Below, piece after piece: positions 9,224 through 17,134 of a DNA stretch of 64,000 bases (position 1 is the first letter of the stretch; each line of letters starts with the position of its first letter). Origin of the DNA: Paractinoplanes abujensis (lineage in GTDB: Bacteria > Actinomycetota > Actinomycetes > Mycobacteriales > Micromonosporaceae); assembly GCF_014204895.1 (NCBI RefSeq), contig NZ_JACHMF010000001.1, forward strand, positions 8,742,001 to 8,806,000, written 5' to 3'. Position numbers and translations under genes: made by a program. The notes under the pieces were generated by a model. The model ran no database searches and was not told the DNA's origin. It saw only the letters and a program-made list of their open reading frames with translations.

Positions 9224-10539
9224 GACCCACGGATCTCCGCCTCGACGTCGCCGAACTGCACCTTCGCGCCGTCGTTCAGAGACACACTCTGACCTGGGTT
9301 GACCTGCTGGGTCTGGCCGTCGTCGCGGAAGGTCGTCCAGTGCGACCGGCTGAGGTTGCGCAGGCCCCAGACACCCGGCCGGCTGGGGTGCTCGACGACC
9401 TTGGCGAACGGGTCGGTGAAGTGGTACCCGCCCGAGTCGTCCAGGTGATGCGGGAAGAGCTCGGCGTCATGGTTGAGCATGACCAGGTTGCGGCCGACCC
9501 GGATCCGCGGCGGGACCTGCAGTTTGCCCCCGCAGTTCCAGCACGTGCCGGCGTCACCGCCGGTGGCTCGCACCCGGTGCAGGTCGTAGAAGTTCTGCTT
9601 TCCGCAGGCGGCGCAGTAGATGATCGTGTCGCGGAGCTGGTTCATGGCCCGCCTCCACTGACCCTCACGAACGCGCTGGTCAGGGTGGCTTGTGCCGCGT
9701 GCGAAGGCCTCGACGAAGAGGTCCTTGAGGAACTGCGGGTAGAGCTGCCAGAACACGAGCGCGTTGTCCTGGAGCCCGGGCACGGGCCGGTTGCTGTCGT
9801 CGTCGGGGTCCCAGATGAACAGCGGGTTGACGCCGTACAGCTGGTACTTCGCCACGTTGTCGAAGCAGTGGATGCTCGCCTCACGCGCGCCCTCGAGCGG
9901 GTGGTGGTTCATCAGCATGATGAAGAGCAGGACACCCAGCGAGTACAGGTCGGTCTGGACCGACGGGGGTGCCTCACCCCGCACCACCTCGGGGGCCATG
10001 TAGCTCATCGTGCCGCCGACCGCGGCCGGCATGTTGACCGGCCCGACGTTGTCGTTGTCGCAGATCAGCACGTCACCCGTGGACGGCATGAAGAAGACGT
10101 TGTTGTGCGAGATGTCGCGGTAGCACAGGCCCTTGGCGTGCAGGTGGTAGTAGCCGTCGGCCAGATGCACGCCGGCCGTGGCCAACGTCCTGAAGCTGGC
10201 GCCGATTCGCCGGTTGAGCAGGTCGGCGATGTTGCCGTAGCGGTCCTCGCGCAGCGCCATGACATAGCCGAACAGCTCGCTGCCGGGCTGCTCGACCAGG
10301 GCCTCGGGCCACAGGAAGCGCTGGTCCGGCGGGCCGGAGCGGATCGAGTTGGCCAGCGCGGATCGCTGGTCGGGCGTGGCCCACTCGGGGTAGTACCACT
10401 TGATGGCGACCGGCCTGTTCTCGATCCGCGATTGATAGACCTCCCCCTGGCCGCCCGCGCCGAGCAGTTTCTCAATAACGCACCAGGTGTTCTGGCCCAC
10501 GAGTCGCACCTTGTCACCCGGAGCGAGAATTCCGTCCAT
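9220..10539 (-). CDS. Protein kinase A: TerY-P-type kinase with zinc ribbon and FHA-like C-terminus
   Basis: The N-terminal kinase domain (about 17-300) has the glycine loop GAGGQGEVY, VAIK (K47), a modified catalytic loop YRDISHNN (D142, N147), the metal-binding Asp in ICDNDNVG (D161) in place of DFG, then SYMAPEVV and TDLYSLGVLLF. CxxC pairs at 309/312 and 333/336 form a zinc ribbon. The last 90 residues (RVGRNLVMLNHDAEL, WGLRNLSRSHWT, VSLNDGAKVQFGDVEAEI) look like a degenerate FHA-type beta domain. Kinases of this type occur with vWA and PP2C partners in TerY-P triads, which are linked to metal or stress responses. Here those partners lie divergently across a 143-base gap. Confidence 0.85.
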   Translation of the reverse strand: MDGILAPGDKVRLVGQNTWCVIEKLLGAGGQGEVYQSRIENRPVAIKWYYPEWATPDQRSALANSIRSGPPDQRFLWPEALVEQPGSELFGYVMALREDRYGNIADLLNRRIGASFRTLATAGVHLADGYYHLHAKGLCYRDISHNNVFFMPSTGDVLICDNDNVGPVNMPAAVGGTMSYMAPEVVRGEAPPSVQTDLYSLGVLLFIMLMNHHPLEGAREASIHCFDNVAKYQLYGVNPLFIWDPDDDSNRPVPGLQDNALVFWQLYPQFLKDLFVEAFARGTSHPDQRVREGQWRRAMNQLRDTIIYCAACGKQNFYDLHRVRATGGDAGTCWNCGGKLQVPPRIRVGRNLVMLNHDAELFPHHLDDSGGYHFTDPFAKVVEHPSRPGVWGLRNLSRSHWTTFRDDGQTQQVNPGQSVSLNDGAKVQFGDVEAEIRGS

Positions 10540-10682
10540 ATTTGCGCACTCTCCGATCGGGTCGGCTGAGATCTCACTCGCCAGAATGAAAAGTACGCCG
10601 AATGATGATCAACAAAAAGAGTCGGCGGCCATCAAATCCTCGCCCTTGCTAAATCCGTCCGGGCGGTTCCATACTTCGTGCC
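10540..10682. promoter_or_regulatory. Divergent promoter region between kinase A and the vWA gene
   Basis: This 143-base spacer separates the minus-strand kinase/TPR operon from the plus-strand vWA/PP2C/zinc/GrpE-like operon. It is visibly more AT-rich than the flanking genes (for example ATGATGATCAACAAAAAGAG near 10600), as expected for a two-way promoter region. No exact -35/-10 boxes are claimed. Shared control of both arms of module A is the natural inference. Confidence 0.5.
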
Positions 10683-11378
10683 ATGACCGACGACCTTCCG
10701 GGTCAACATATTGCCCGTCGACCCCTGCATTTCATCTGGATTATCGACGTCTCCTCCTCGATGGAAGGGGACAAAATCGGCCAGCTCAACTTCGCCATCC
10801 GTGAATCCATCCCGGCGATGCAGGACGTAGCCAAGGACAACGTGGGCGCCGAAATGCTCCTGCGGGCCGTGACGTTCTCCAGCGGGGCGCAGTGGCACGT
10901 CGCCCAGGCGACCCCGGTCGACCAGTTCTCGTGGACCGATGTCACCGCGGCCGGCGTCACCGACCTGGGCCATGCTCTGCGCCTCGTCACTGAGCAGCTC
11001 AAGATACCGCCGATGAGCTCGCGCGCGCTCCAGCCGGTGCTCGTCCTGATCAGCGACGGCTACCCCACCGACGACTACCAAGGCCCGCTCAAGCAGCTGC
11101 TCGACGAACCCTGGGGCAAGAAGGCCGTGCGCCTGGCCATCGCCGTCGGGGACGACGCCGACCTCGACGTGCTCCAGCGGTTCATCGGTCATCCGGAGAT
11201 CAAGCCGATGGTTGCCAAGAACTCGGCCACCCTGGTCAAGTTCATCCGCTGGGCGTCCACGGCGGTGGTCAAGAGCGTGTCGCAGCCCGTGAGCCGGCCG
11301 ACCGGCCGCCAGGACGACCAGCCCCAGGTCCCCGTGCCCGCGCCGCCGCCTCCGCATGGCGACCCCGATGTCTGGTGA
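10683..11378 (+). CDS. vWA-domain protein (TerY-like), module A
   Basis: This 231-aa protein is almost entirely one von Willebrand factor A domain. It carries a MIDAS metal site: DVSSSM (D-x-S-x-S) at the N-terminus, the Thr in TDLGHAL, and ISDGYPTDD. A Pro-rich tail ends the protein (from about residue 205). No signal peptide or membrane helix is visible, so it is probably cytoplasmic. TerY proteins are vWA proteins found with a PP2C phosphatase and a kinase. The usual C-terminal zinc domain of TerY is absent here and instead appears as the separate small gene at 12282. Confidence 0.85.
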   Translation: MTDDLPGQHIARRPLHFIWIIDVSSSMEGDKIGQLNFAIRESIPAMQDVAKDNVGAEMLLRAVTFSSGAQWHVAQATPVDQFSWTDVTAAGVTDLGHALRLVTEQLKIPPMSSRALQPVLVLISDGYPTDDYQGPLKQLLDEPWGKKAVRLAIAVGDDADLDVLQRFIGHPEIKPMVAKNSATLVKFIRWASTAVVKSVSQPVSRPTGRQDDQPQVPVPAPPPPHGDPDVW

Positions 11379-11382
11379 GCCG

Positions 11383-12285
11383 ATGCCGGACCAGGCCGGG
11401 TCGGCCTGGCGGGTCGTTGCGCGCAAGGCCATAGGCGCCTCGCACGTGCGGGCCCAGCGGGAGAATCAGGACAGCATCGGGTTCCTGCCGCCCGGCGGCG
11501 CCGGGGCCGGCGTGGCGGTGACGGTGGCGGACGGGCACGGCAGCGCGGTCAGCTTCCGCAGTGCCGCCGGCTCCCGCCTGGCCGTCCAGGCCTCGCACGA
11601 CCTGGCCCAGGAACTGCTGAACTTCGCGCCCACGGGTGCCGACCGGTCGGTCGCCAAGCGGCAGATCGAGGAGCGCGCGGGTGAACAACTGGTCCGGCGC
11701 TGGCGCGAGCTGGTCGAGGAGGAGCTGGTCAAAGACCCCTTCGAGAAGTGCGTGTTGTTCGGTGAGCTCGACCCGGAGAATCGGCGGCGGGTCGCCGCCG
11801 ATCCCTACCTCGCGTACGGCTCCACCGTGGTCACCGCTGTGGTCACCGACGCCTTCATGGCGTTCTGGCAGATCGGCGACGGTGACCTCGTCGTGGTGGG
11901 CGCCGACGGCGGTGTGTTCCGGCCGCTGCCGGCCGACCCCAACCTGTTCGCGAACGCCACGACGTCGTTGTGCAGCACCGATGCGGCCCGCTACTTCCGG
12001 TCGGCCTGGTGGTCGGGCAAGACAGCCCCCCTGGTGCTGGCCTCGACGGACGGACTGTCCAACTCGTACGAGAGCGACGAGGGCTTCCTCGCCTTCGGCC
12101 GCGACATCCTCCGGCAGATCGTGACGCACGGGCTGGACACGGTCGAGGGCCGCCTGGAGGAGTGGCTCTCCGAGATCTCGGAACGCGGCAGCGGCGACGA
12201 CATGTCGCTGGGCCTGATCTGCCGTCCGGCTTCCCTGCCCGAAGCGGTCGGCGCCGTGCTGGACAACCCCGGAGGCGAACGATGA
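11383..12285 (+). CDS. PP2C-type protein phosphatase, module A
   Basis: This metal-dependent Ser/Thr phosphatase of about 300 aa presumably reverses kinase A action. PP2C motifs in order are RENQDS near residue 25, TVADGHGS, a central QIGDGDLVVVGADG strand pair, STDGLSNSY, and GSGDDMSLGLI with the late metal-binding Asp. Three in-frame ATGs exist (11356, 11368, 11383). The 11383 ATG follows GGTGAG and does not overlap the vWA gene, so it is preferred, but an earlier start is possible. Its stop overlaps the next gene (ATGA). Confidence 0.88.
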   Translation: MPDQAGSAWRVVARKAIGASHVRAQRENQDSIGFLPPGGAGAGVAVTVADGHGSAVSFRSAAGSRLAVQASHDLAQELLNFAPTGADRSVAKRQIEERAGEQLVRRWRELVEEELVKDPFEKCVLFGELDPENRRRVAADPYLAYGSTVVTAVVTDAFMAFWQIGDGDLVVVGADGGVFRPLPADPNLFANATTSLCSTDAARYFRSAWWSGKTAPLVLASTDGLSNSYESDEGFLAFGRDILRQIVTHGLDTVEGRLEEWLSEISERGSGDDMSLGLICRPASLPEAVGAVLDNPGGER

Positions 12286-12641
12286 GCAGGCCCAACGTGG
12301 TGGCGATGATCAGCCGATGCTCGACCGCCCGGCAGCCGTTCGGGATCAGGCTCGAAGAGACGGGCCGGCGCAACTGGATGGTGACCTGGGCCTTCCCCGT
12401 CAAGGAGAGCACCGCGGGCAAAGAGGGGTACGACCGCTCGTCGATCGACGGCAGCTTCTCCACGACCGACGATTATCCGGGCTGCACGTCCTGCGGGGCG
12501 ACCTCTCTGGTGCTGTGCAACAACTGCAGCAAGCTCGGCTGCTGGCGGGGCGACCAGCGCGTCTACACCTGCCCCTGGTGCGGGTCGTCGGGCGTCGTCG
12601 AAGGCGAGATCACCAGTCTGCAGGCCGGACGGGACGTGTGA
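12282..12641 (+). CDS. Small zinc-binding protein resembling the TerY C-terminal domain
   Basis: This 119-aa protein has a beta-rich N-terminal half (FGIRLEETGRRNWMVTWAFP). The C-terminal half is packed with cysteines: YPGCTSCGATSLVLCNNCSK, then LGCW and YTCPWCGSSG. That gives four CxxC-like pairs, probably binding two zinc ions. The same arrangement normally forms the C-terminal domain of TerY proteins, so here the domain has been split off as its own gene. The start overlaps the PP2C stop (ATGA), showing tight operon coupling. It probably acts as a protein-interaction module in the triad. Confidence 0.75.
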   Translation: MSRPNVVAMISRCSTARQPFGIRLEETGRRNWMVTWAFPVKESTAGKEGYDRSSIDGSFSTTDDYPGCTSCGATSLVLCNNCSKLGCWRGDQRVYTCPWCGSSGVVEGEITSLQAGRDV

Positions 12642-12642
12642 C

Positions 12643-13413
12643 ATGCGCGTCGCCGCCGGTGTTCTGGCCGGGCTGGCCGGCCTGCTGCTCGGCCTGCTGA
12701 TCGGTTTGCTCGTTGCGCGCTCCCGAGTGCGGCGCTCAGAGCGGGAGGCGGTCGAGCGGGCCGCGGCCGCGCAAAGACTGGCCGGGCAGCGCGAGTCGGG
12801 TGAGCGCGCGGCCCTGGCGGCCGGGCACACCGCCTTGCGGGAGGAACGTGCGGCCCTGGCCGGCGACTACGACGCGCTGAACAAGGGCCGCGCCGACCTG
12901 GCCGCCGAGCGCGCGGGCCTGCGGGAATCCCGTGATGCGCTGGACCGGGAAAAGGCGGGCTTGCGGGACGCCCACGAGGCGCTGGACCGGGAGAGGGCGG
13001 CCCTGCGGGACTCCCGGGATGCGCTGGACCGCGAAAACGCGGCCCTGCAGGACGCCCGCGACGCGCTGGCCCAGGAGCGGGCCGCCCTGCTGAGCAAGCA
13101 GGACGCGCTGGCCGGGGATCTGCTGGACCTGGCCTACGCGGCCGGCCTGCCCGAGGTGCGGCGGCGCGCGACCGGTCTTGTGCTGCGCCACGGCGGCCGC
13201 CTGATCCGCCCGCAGGAGGAGACCCCGTTCGACGAGCGACTGCACCAGGCCGACGAGATCATCCGTACCGCCGATGCGCTGCGGCACGGCACCACCGCGG
13301 CCGTGATCCGGCCCGGCCTGTGCGGCCGGAACGGGACGGTCCTGCGCCGGGCGGTCGTGTATCGCTACGCCTGGAACGACCGCCCGCCGGCCGAACCGCT
13401 CACTCGGCCCTGA
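12643..13413 (+). CDS. Membrane-anchored coiled-coil protein with a GrpE-like head
   Basis: This 256-aa protein starts with one transmembrane helix (about 3-26), then a basic stretch and a long coiled coil (about 33-160). Five consecutive 14-residue units (consensus RAALRDSRDALDRE) run from residue 90 to 159. The C-terminal domain (about 165-245) resembles the GrpE beta head: GRLIRPQEETPFDERLHQA and AAVIRPGLCGRNGTVLRRAV match the pattern by which GrpE contacts Hsp70. Classical GrpE is cytosolic and lacks a membrane anchor. It is the last gene of the module A plus-strand operon, one base after the zinc protein. Confidence 0.7.
   Translation: MRVAAGVLAGLAGLLLGLLIGLLVARSRVRRSEREAVERAAAAQRLAGQRESGERAALAAGHTALREERAALAGDYDALNKGRADLAAERAGLRESRDALDREKAGLRDAHEALDRERAALRDSRDALDRENAALQDARDALAQERAALLSKQDALAGDLLDLAYAAGLPEVRRRATGLVLRHGGRLIRPQEETPFDERLHQADEIIRTADALRHGTTAAVIRPGLCGRNGTVLRRAVVYRYAWNDRPPAEPLTRP
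12910..13119 (+). repeat. Five tandem 42-bp units coding a coiled coil
   Basis: Inside the GrpE-like gene, five degenerate 42-base units encode 14-residue (two-heptad) repeats such as KAGLRDAHEALDRE and RAALRDSRDALDRE. The regular length and close similarity suggest recent expansion by unequal recombination, so the coiled-coil length may vary between strains. Confidence 0.75.
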
Positions 13414-13423
13414 CCGAAGCTGC

Positions 13424-14644
13424 TCACCCGGACGCGATGGCGACCACCAGCAGAAGGAGGAGAACGACGGCCAGGACGGCCGCGACCGTCTTGCCGTTCG
13501 TTCCCCTCGCCGGTGTCACCGACTGCGGTTGCGCCCACGACGGCTGCGGCGGCGCCGGTTGCGCGGGCTGAGCCGGCTGGTTTGGTTGCGCCGGCTGCGA
13601 GCCGGGCCTCGGCGGCGGCACGGACTGCCCGGGCGGCGCGGCATTCTGCGTCACCCGCAGCGCCTCGGCCCGAGCGCACCAAGGACACGCCGCCAGCGCC
13701 GCCGGATACGCGTGGGTGGCGTCCTGGCGGCACCCCATCAGCTCGAAACCGGCCCGGCCGAGCGCACTTGCCCATTCGGCGGCGGTCGGCCGCTGCGCGG
13801 CATCGGTCGCGCCTTCAGCGAAACACCGGAAGGCCAGTTTCCGCACGTCCTCCGGCAGCAGTTCGGCCGGCAGTGTGCCGGGACGGGGCACCAGGCTGCC
13901 GGGCGCGGTGATGCGGTTGCGCCCATGGCGGATGTTGTCCTCGACCCCGTTGCTTTCGGCGGATCCGGCCGGGATACCCACGTACGGGTGGTCACCGTCC
14001 ATCAGCACCTGACAGATGAGGATGCCCAGCCCGAACCGGTCGTGCCGGGTGGAGAGCGGCACCGCCGGCTTCGGGAACGCCTCCGGCGGCAGGTACTCCG
14101 GCGTGAAGTGCTCGGCCGGCAGCCGGCGCCCGGTGACCGTGTCGGTGAACTGCACCGTGTCGCAGTCGATCAGCGTGACGCGGCCCCGGCGGTCGATCAT
14201 GATGTTGCGCGGGCTGAGGTCGCCGAGCACGAGCCCGGACTCGTGGGCCAGGCTGATGACGCGGGCGAGCCGCCCGGCCACCGCGATGCTGGTGCGCCAG
14301 CCCGGCTCGTCGAGGACGTCACCACGCTGACCCGACAGCAGATCGGCCAGCACGACGCCCGGGATGTAGGGCATGAGCACCCCGCGTACGACGCCCTTCT
14401 CGTCCTGGAGGGTCGACTGCGGCCACGCCAGATGCAGGTGGTCGGGCCCGTCGCCGGCCCAGTTGCGCTGAGGCGCCTGCACCAGGGAGTTCAACCGGCG
14501 AGCGAGCTCCTCCGAGTGTTCGAGATAGATCTTCGCGCAGAACAGGTCGGTGCCCTCGACCGCGAAGACGAAGCCCTGCCGGCCCTCACCGAGCAGGGCA
14601 CCGAGCTGGATGGGTGTGCCGGAAGGCAGGTAGAAGTTCCTCAT
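13424..14644 (-). CDS. Protein kinase B with C-terminal membrane anchor
   Basis: This 406-aa kinase is of the same divergent type as kinase A: GEGRQGFVF glycine loop, CAKIY (Lys39), LGDLSPRNIM catalytic loop (no HRD histidine), LIDCDTVQF in place of DFG, EYLPPEAF, and DRFGLGILICQVL. After the kinase domain come a CPWC motif, a Pro/Gln-rich linker (about 335-380) and one C-terminal transmembrane helix (VAAVLAVVLLLLLVVAIA). The kinase is therefore probably tail-anchored with its catalytic domain in the cytoplasm. The ATG at 14644 overlaps the PP2C stop (TGATG); a GTG one codon earlier is possible. It converges with the GrpE-like gene, leaving 10 bases between them. Confidence 0.85.
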   Translation of the reverse strand: MRNFYLPSGTPIQLGALLGEGRQGFVFAVEGTDLFCAKIYLEHSEELARRLNSLVQAPQRNWAGDGPDHLHLAWPQSTLQDEKGVVRGVLMPYIPGVVLADLLSGQRGDVLDEPGWRTSIAVAGRLARVISLAHESGLVLGDLSPRNIMIDRRGRVTLIDCDTVQFTDTVTGRRLPAEHFTPEYLPPEAFPKPAVPLSTRHDRFGLGILICQVLMDGDHPYVGIPAGSAESNGVEDNIRHGRNRITAPGSLVPRPGTLPAELLPEDVRKLAFRCFAEGATDAAQRPTAAEWASALGRAGFELMGCRQDATHAYPAALAACPWCARAEALRVTQNAAPPGQSVPPPRPGSQPAQPNQPAQPAQPAPPQPSWAQPQSVTPARGTNGKTVAAVLAVVLLLLLVVAIASG

Positions 14645-15423
14645 CACCGCACCACCATCGCGACGGTCTTGTCGTCACCCGAGGTCGCCGCGAAATCGTT
14701 CGAGGACAGCGCGCGGTTGAGGCCGTCGGCGCCGTGGGCCGGATCGCGGACGTAGTCGAAGTAGGCGATCGTCTCGGGCGGCGCGACGGGGCACGCCCGG
14801 CCGCCGCGGTCCTGCGCGTAGTTGAGCAGGCCCTCGATCAGGCCGTCGGTGCACAGGGCCAGGCCCCGCAGGCGGGGGTCGTGCAGCAACTCGAGCCGCT
14901 GCTCCCGCACTCGTTCGGGCGAGGTGAGGAAGACGGTCCCGCCCATGAACTCGCGGTCGAGCGGCGGCGGCACCAGCAGGTGTATCCCGCCGGGGTCGCG
15001 CTCGGCGAGCAGGAAGCCGTCGCCGATCGAGAAGCAGACGAACCAGGGCGGCGCCACGATCACCGACAGCAGCGTCGTGGCGAACTCCGCCGGGCTCGAC
15101 GAGGCGCGCAGGGAGTCGTCGAAACGGCGAAGGGTGCCGCGTGCGTACCGCTCGGCGAAGCTCTGCCACTCGGCCCCGGCGTACGGGCGGTCGCCGGTCA
15201 GCATCGTCTCCGCCGTGTCGAGCGCGGCGGCCACGGCCAGTTGACTTCCCTCGTCGGCGCGGGCCGCGGAACCGGCGCCGTCGGCCACGGCGATCGCCAG
15301 CAACCCCGGCCCGAACTCCCGATGCCCGTGCGCGTCCTGATTGGGCAGCCCGTTGCGGACGTGATGGGGACCGGTGACGGACGCCTCGACTATCCGCCAC
15401 GACGTCCGGTCTTCGACGGTCAT
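14644..15423 (-). CDS. PP2C-type protein phosphatase, module B
   Basis: This phosphatase of about 259 aa shows PP2C motifs LPNQDAHG, AVADGAGSAA (DGxGS core), CFSIGDGFLL, LCTDGLIEGLL and TSGDDKTVAMV at the end. The start ATG at 15423 lies one base after the stop of the vWA gene, while the open frame extends further upstream inside that gene; the downstream start is preferred. It presumably opposes kinase B. It differs enough in sequence from the module A phosphatase that recent duplication is not apparent. Confidence 0.87.
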   Translation of the reverse strand: MTVEDRTSWRIVEASVTGPHHVRNGLPNQDAHGHREFGPGLLAIAVADGAGSAARADEGSQLAVAAALDTAETMLTGDRPYAGAEWQSFAERYARGTLRRFDDSLRASSSPAEFATTLLSVIVAPPWFVCFSIGDGFLLAERDPGGIHLLVPPPLDREFMGGTVFLTSPERVREQRLELLHDPRLRGLALCTDGLIEGLLNYAQDRGGRACPVAPPETIAYFDYVRDPAHGADGLNRALSSNDFAATSGDDKTVAMVVR

Positions 15424-15424
15424 G

Positions 15425-16174
15425 TCAGCCGTTCTTCTCGAGCCAGATCCGCATCTCCTCGGTCCGGGCGAAGCGGTCACGCGTGTCGGCGTAGACCTCG
15501 TCCGAGCTCTGGTTGCGGGTGACGTTCTTGGCCGCGTTGAGGCTGACCGAGACCAGCCGCATCACGCGCATGAAATCGAGCTCGTCCAGGTGGTAGAAGG
15601 AGTTCGGGGCCAGGCCGGACAACACCTCCCGTTCCGCGCCGGGCACCCCGATCGCGTAGAAGAGCAGGTGACGACCTGCCTCCTGCTGGCGCAACAGGGG
15701 GGCGAGGTCGCGCCAGCGGTCACTGCGGGCGCCCTGGTCGTCGGTCGGCACGCCGTCGGTGACCAGCCAGATCATCGGGCGGTGGGCGAGCGGGATGCCC
15801 TGCGCGGCCAGCTGGTCCTTGCGTACGCCGGTGATCTCCAGGGCGTACTGGACGGCCTCGACCATCGGCGTCGCGCCGCCCGCCTCGAGCCGGGGCGGGT
15901 CGAACTCGCGAACCGGCCGGAAGGGCGCGGCGACGTGTCCCTTCTGCCGTCCGGCCGGGTCGACCGCGATCACGTAGTCGTGGCCGAAGGAGATGAGCGC
16001 GATCTCGCCCACCGCTGTGAGGTAGCCGTCGCCCAGCAGTTCGCGGCGCCAGTTCCGCAGGGCGGCGTTGAGCTGGTCGATCGCTCCGTTCGACCGCATC
16101 GAGAGCGACGTGTCGACGACGAGGGTGATCAGCAGGCGGCTCTTGGCCTGCTGAATCGGCAGGGCGTCGGTCAT
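15425..16174 (-). CDS. vWA-domain protein (TerY-like), module B
   Basis: This 249-aa single vWA domain has a complete MIDAS: VVDTSLSM (D-x-S-x-S), the Thr in GGATPMVEAV and LVTDGVPTDD. The last 50 residues are helical and charged. It is likely cytoplasmic, with no signal peptide. TerY-family vWA proteins commonly start with short tails followed by LLITLVVDTS, as here. It sits between the membrane protein at 16187 and the phosphatase, in a compact minus-strand operon with kinase B. Confidence 0.86.
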   Translation of the reverse strand: MTDALPIQQAKSRLLITLVVDTSLSMRSNGAIDQLNAALRNWRRELLGDGYLTAVGEIALISFGHDYVIAVDPAGRQKGHVAAPFRPVREFDPPRLEAGGATPMVEAVQYALEITGVRKDQLAAQGIPLAHRPMIWLVTDGVPTDDQGARSDRWRDLAPLLRQQEAGRHLLFYAIGVPGAEREVLSGLAPNSFYHLDELDFMRVMRLVSVSLNAAKNVTRNQSSDEVYADTRDRFARTEEMRIWLEKNG

Positions 16175-16186
16175 CGGGCCTCCTCT

Positions 16187-17080
16187 TCAGTGTGCAGCTG
16201 GGTGGGACGCGACCGCGGTCACGTGCAGTTCTCCGGTGTCCGGGTCGGTGCCGACGACCTGCAGGCGGTCGCCCGGCACCGGCACAACGGTGTGCGCGAC
16301 CATCTCGGCCCAGACGACGAGGACGCCGCCGAAGCACACATAGCCACCGTCCGGTCCGAAGTGACTGCGGCAGACACCGATGTCTCCCGCCGCGGGCTGC
16401 AGGCGAAACTCGCGAGTGGCGGCGGGAACCTTCGACGCCGGTCGGGGCCGTGGCGGTGGCTCGGCCCTCGGCAGCCGAGTCCGCTGCGGCTCGGTCCGCG
16501 AGGGACGGGCCCGGGCCGCCTCGGCCCGGGCCTCGGGCGCCACCACCAGACAGGCGACGCCCAGGGCCAGAACGAAGGCGACGAGGAGAGCGGACAGGAG
16601 CCCGGCGCCCGTACGGGTCGTGCGGCTGGCGGCATAGACCCCGAGCCCTCGGTCGGCCGGCGCGGCCCCGTCCCCGTAGGCGAGCGTGACCGCGGCCGTC
16701 GCGCTGCCGGCCCGGGACAACCCGATCGTCGGGAAGTCGTTGATGGCCGGGCAGTAGCGCGGCAGCGGCAACTTCGAGCACGACCGCGACGGCACACCGC
16801 CCGGTGTGAGCAGAATGAGGACGTCGCTGTGCCGGCGTTCCTCGCGCAGCAGCGACGCCAGGGCGGCATCGCGGGCCGCCGGCGGATCGCGGAGGTCGAC
16901 CACCGTGATGCGCACCGACGCACTGCTCTGCAGGGCCCGCGAGATCAGCACCGGCATGACGGCGAGCAGCAGAACGACGCCGAGTGTCAGCGCCAGGCGC
17001 CGTCGGCGCGACCCGAGAATCGGAAAGGCCGCGAAGGCACCAGCCATGTCCACCACCGCCCGACAGTCGACGTGCCGCAA
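16187..17080 (-). CDS. Two-helix membrane protein of module B, function unknown
   Basis: This protein of about 297 aa is not recognised. A first transmembrane helix (LALTLGVVLLLAVMPVLIS) is followed by an extracytoplasmic domain of about 100 residues containing a CSKLPLPRYC cysteine pair. A second helix (GLLSALLVAFVLALGVACLVV) follows, then an Arg/Pro-rich linker and a C-terminal beta-rich domain (GYVCFGGVLVVWAE, VPVPGDRLQVVGTDPDTGELHV). It may be a sensor or anchor for the vWA/PP2C/kinase B machinery, inferred only from operon position. A later start at the ATG at 17047 (MAGAF) is also reasonable. Confidence 0.6.
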   Translation of the reverse strand: MRHVDCRAVVDMAGAFAAFPILGSRRRRLALTLGVVLLLAVMPVLISRALQSSASVRITVVDLRDPPAARDAALASLLREERRHSDVLILLTPGGVPSRSCSKLPLPRYCPAINDFPTIGLSRAGSATAAVTLAYGDGAAPADRGLGVYAASRTTRTGAGLLSALLVAFVLALGVACLVVAPEARAEAARARPSRTEPQRTRLPRAEPPPRPRPASKVPAATREFRLQPAAGDIGVCRSHFGPDGGYVCFGGVLVVWAEMVAHTVVPVPGDRLQVVGTDPDTGELHVTAVASHPAAH

Positions 17081-17134
17081 CGCGGCATCGCCCTTATCTG
17101 ACGGACAGGATCCACGCCGGAACCGGCGCCGGGC

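Noticed and set aside
10603..10620. Possible riboswitch or attenuator upstream of the vWA gene
   Set aside because: The stretch is merely AT-rich; no consistent stem pairs or conserved RNA motif are visible.
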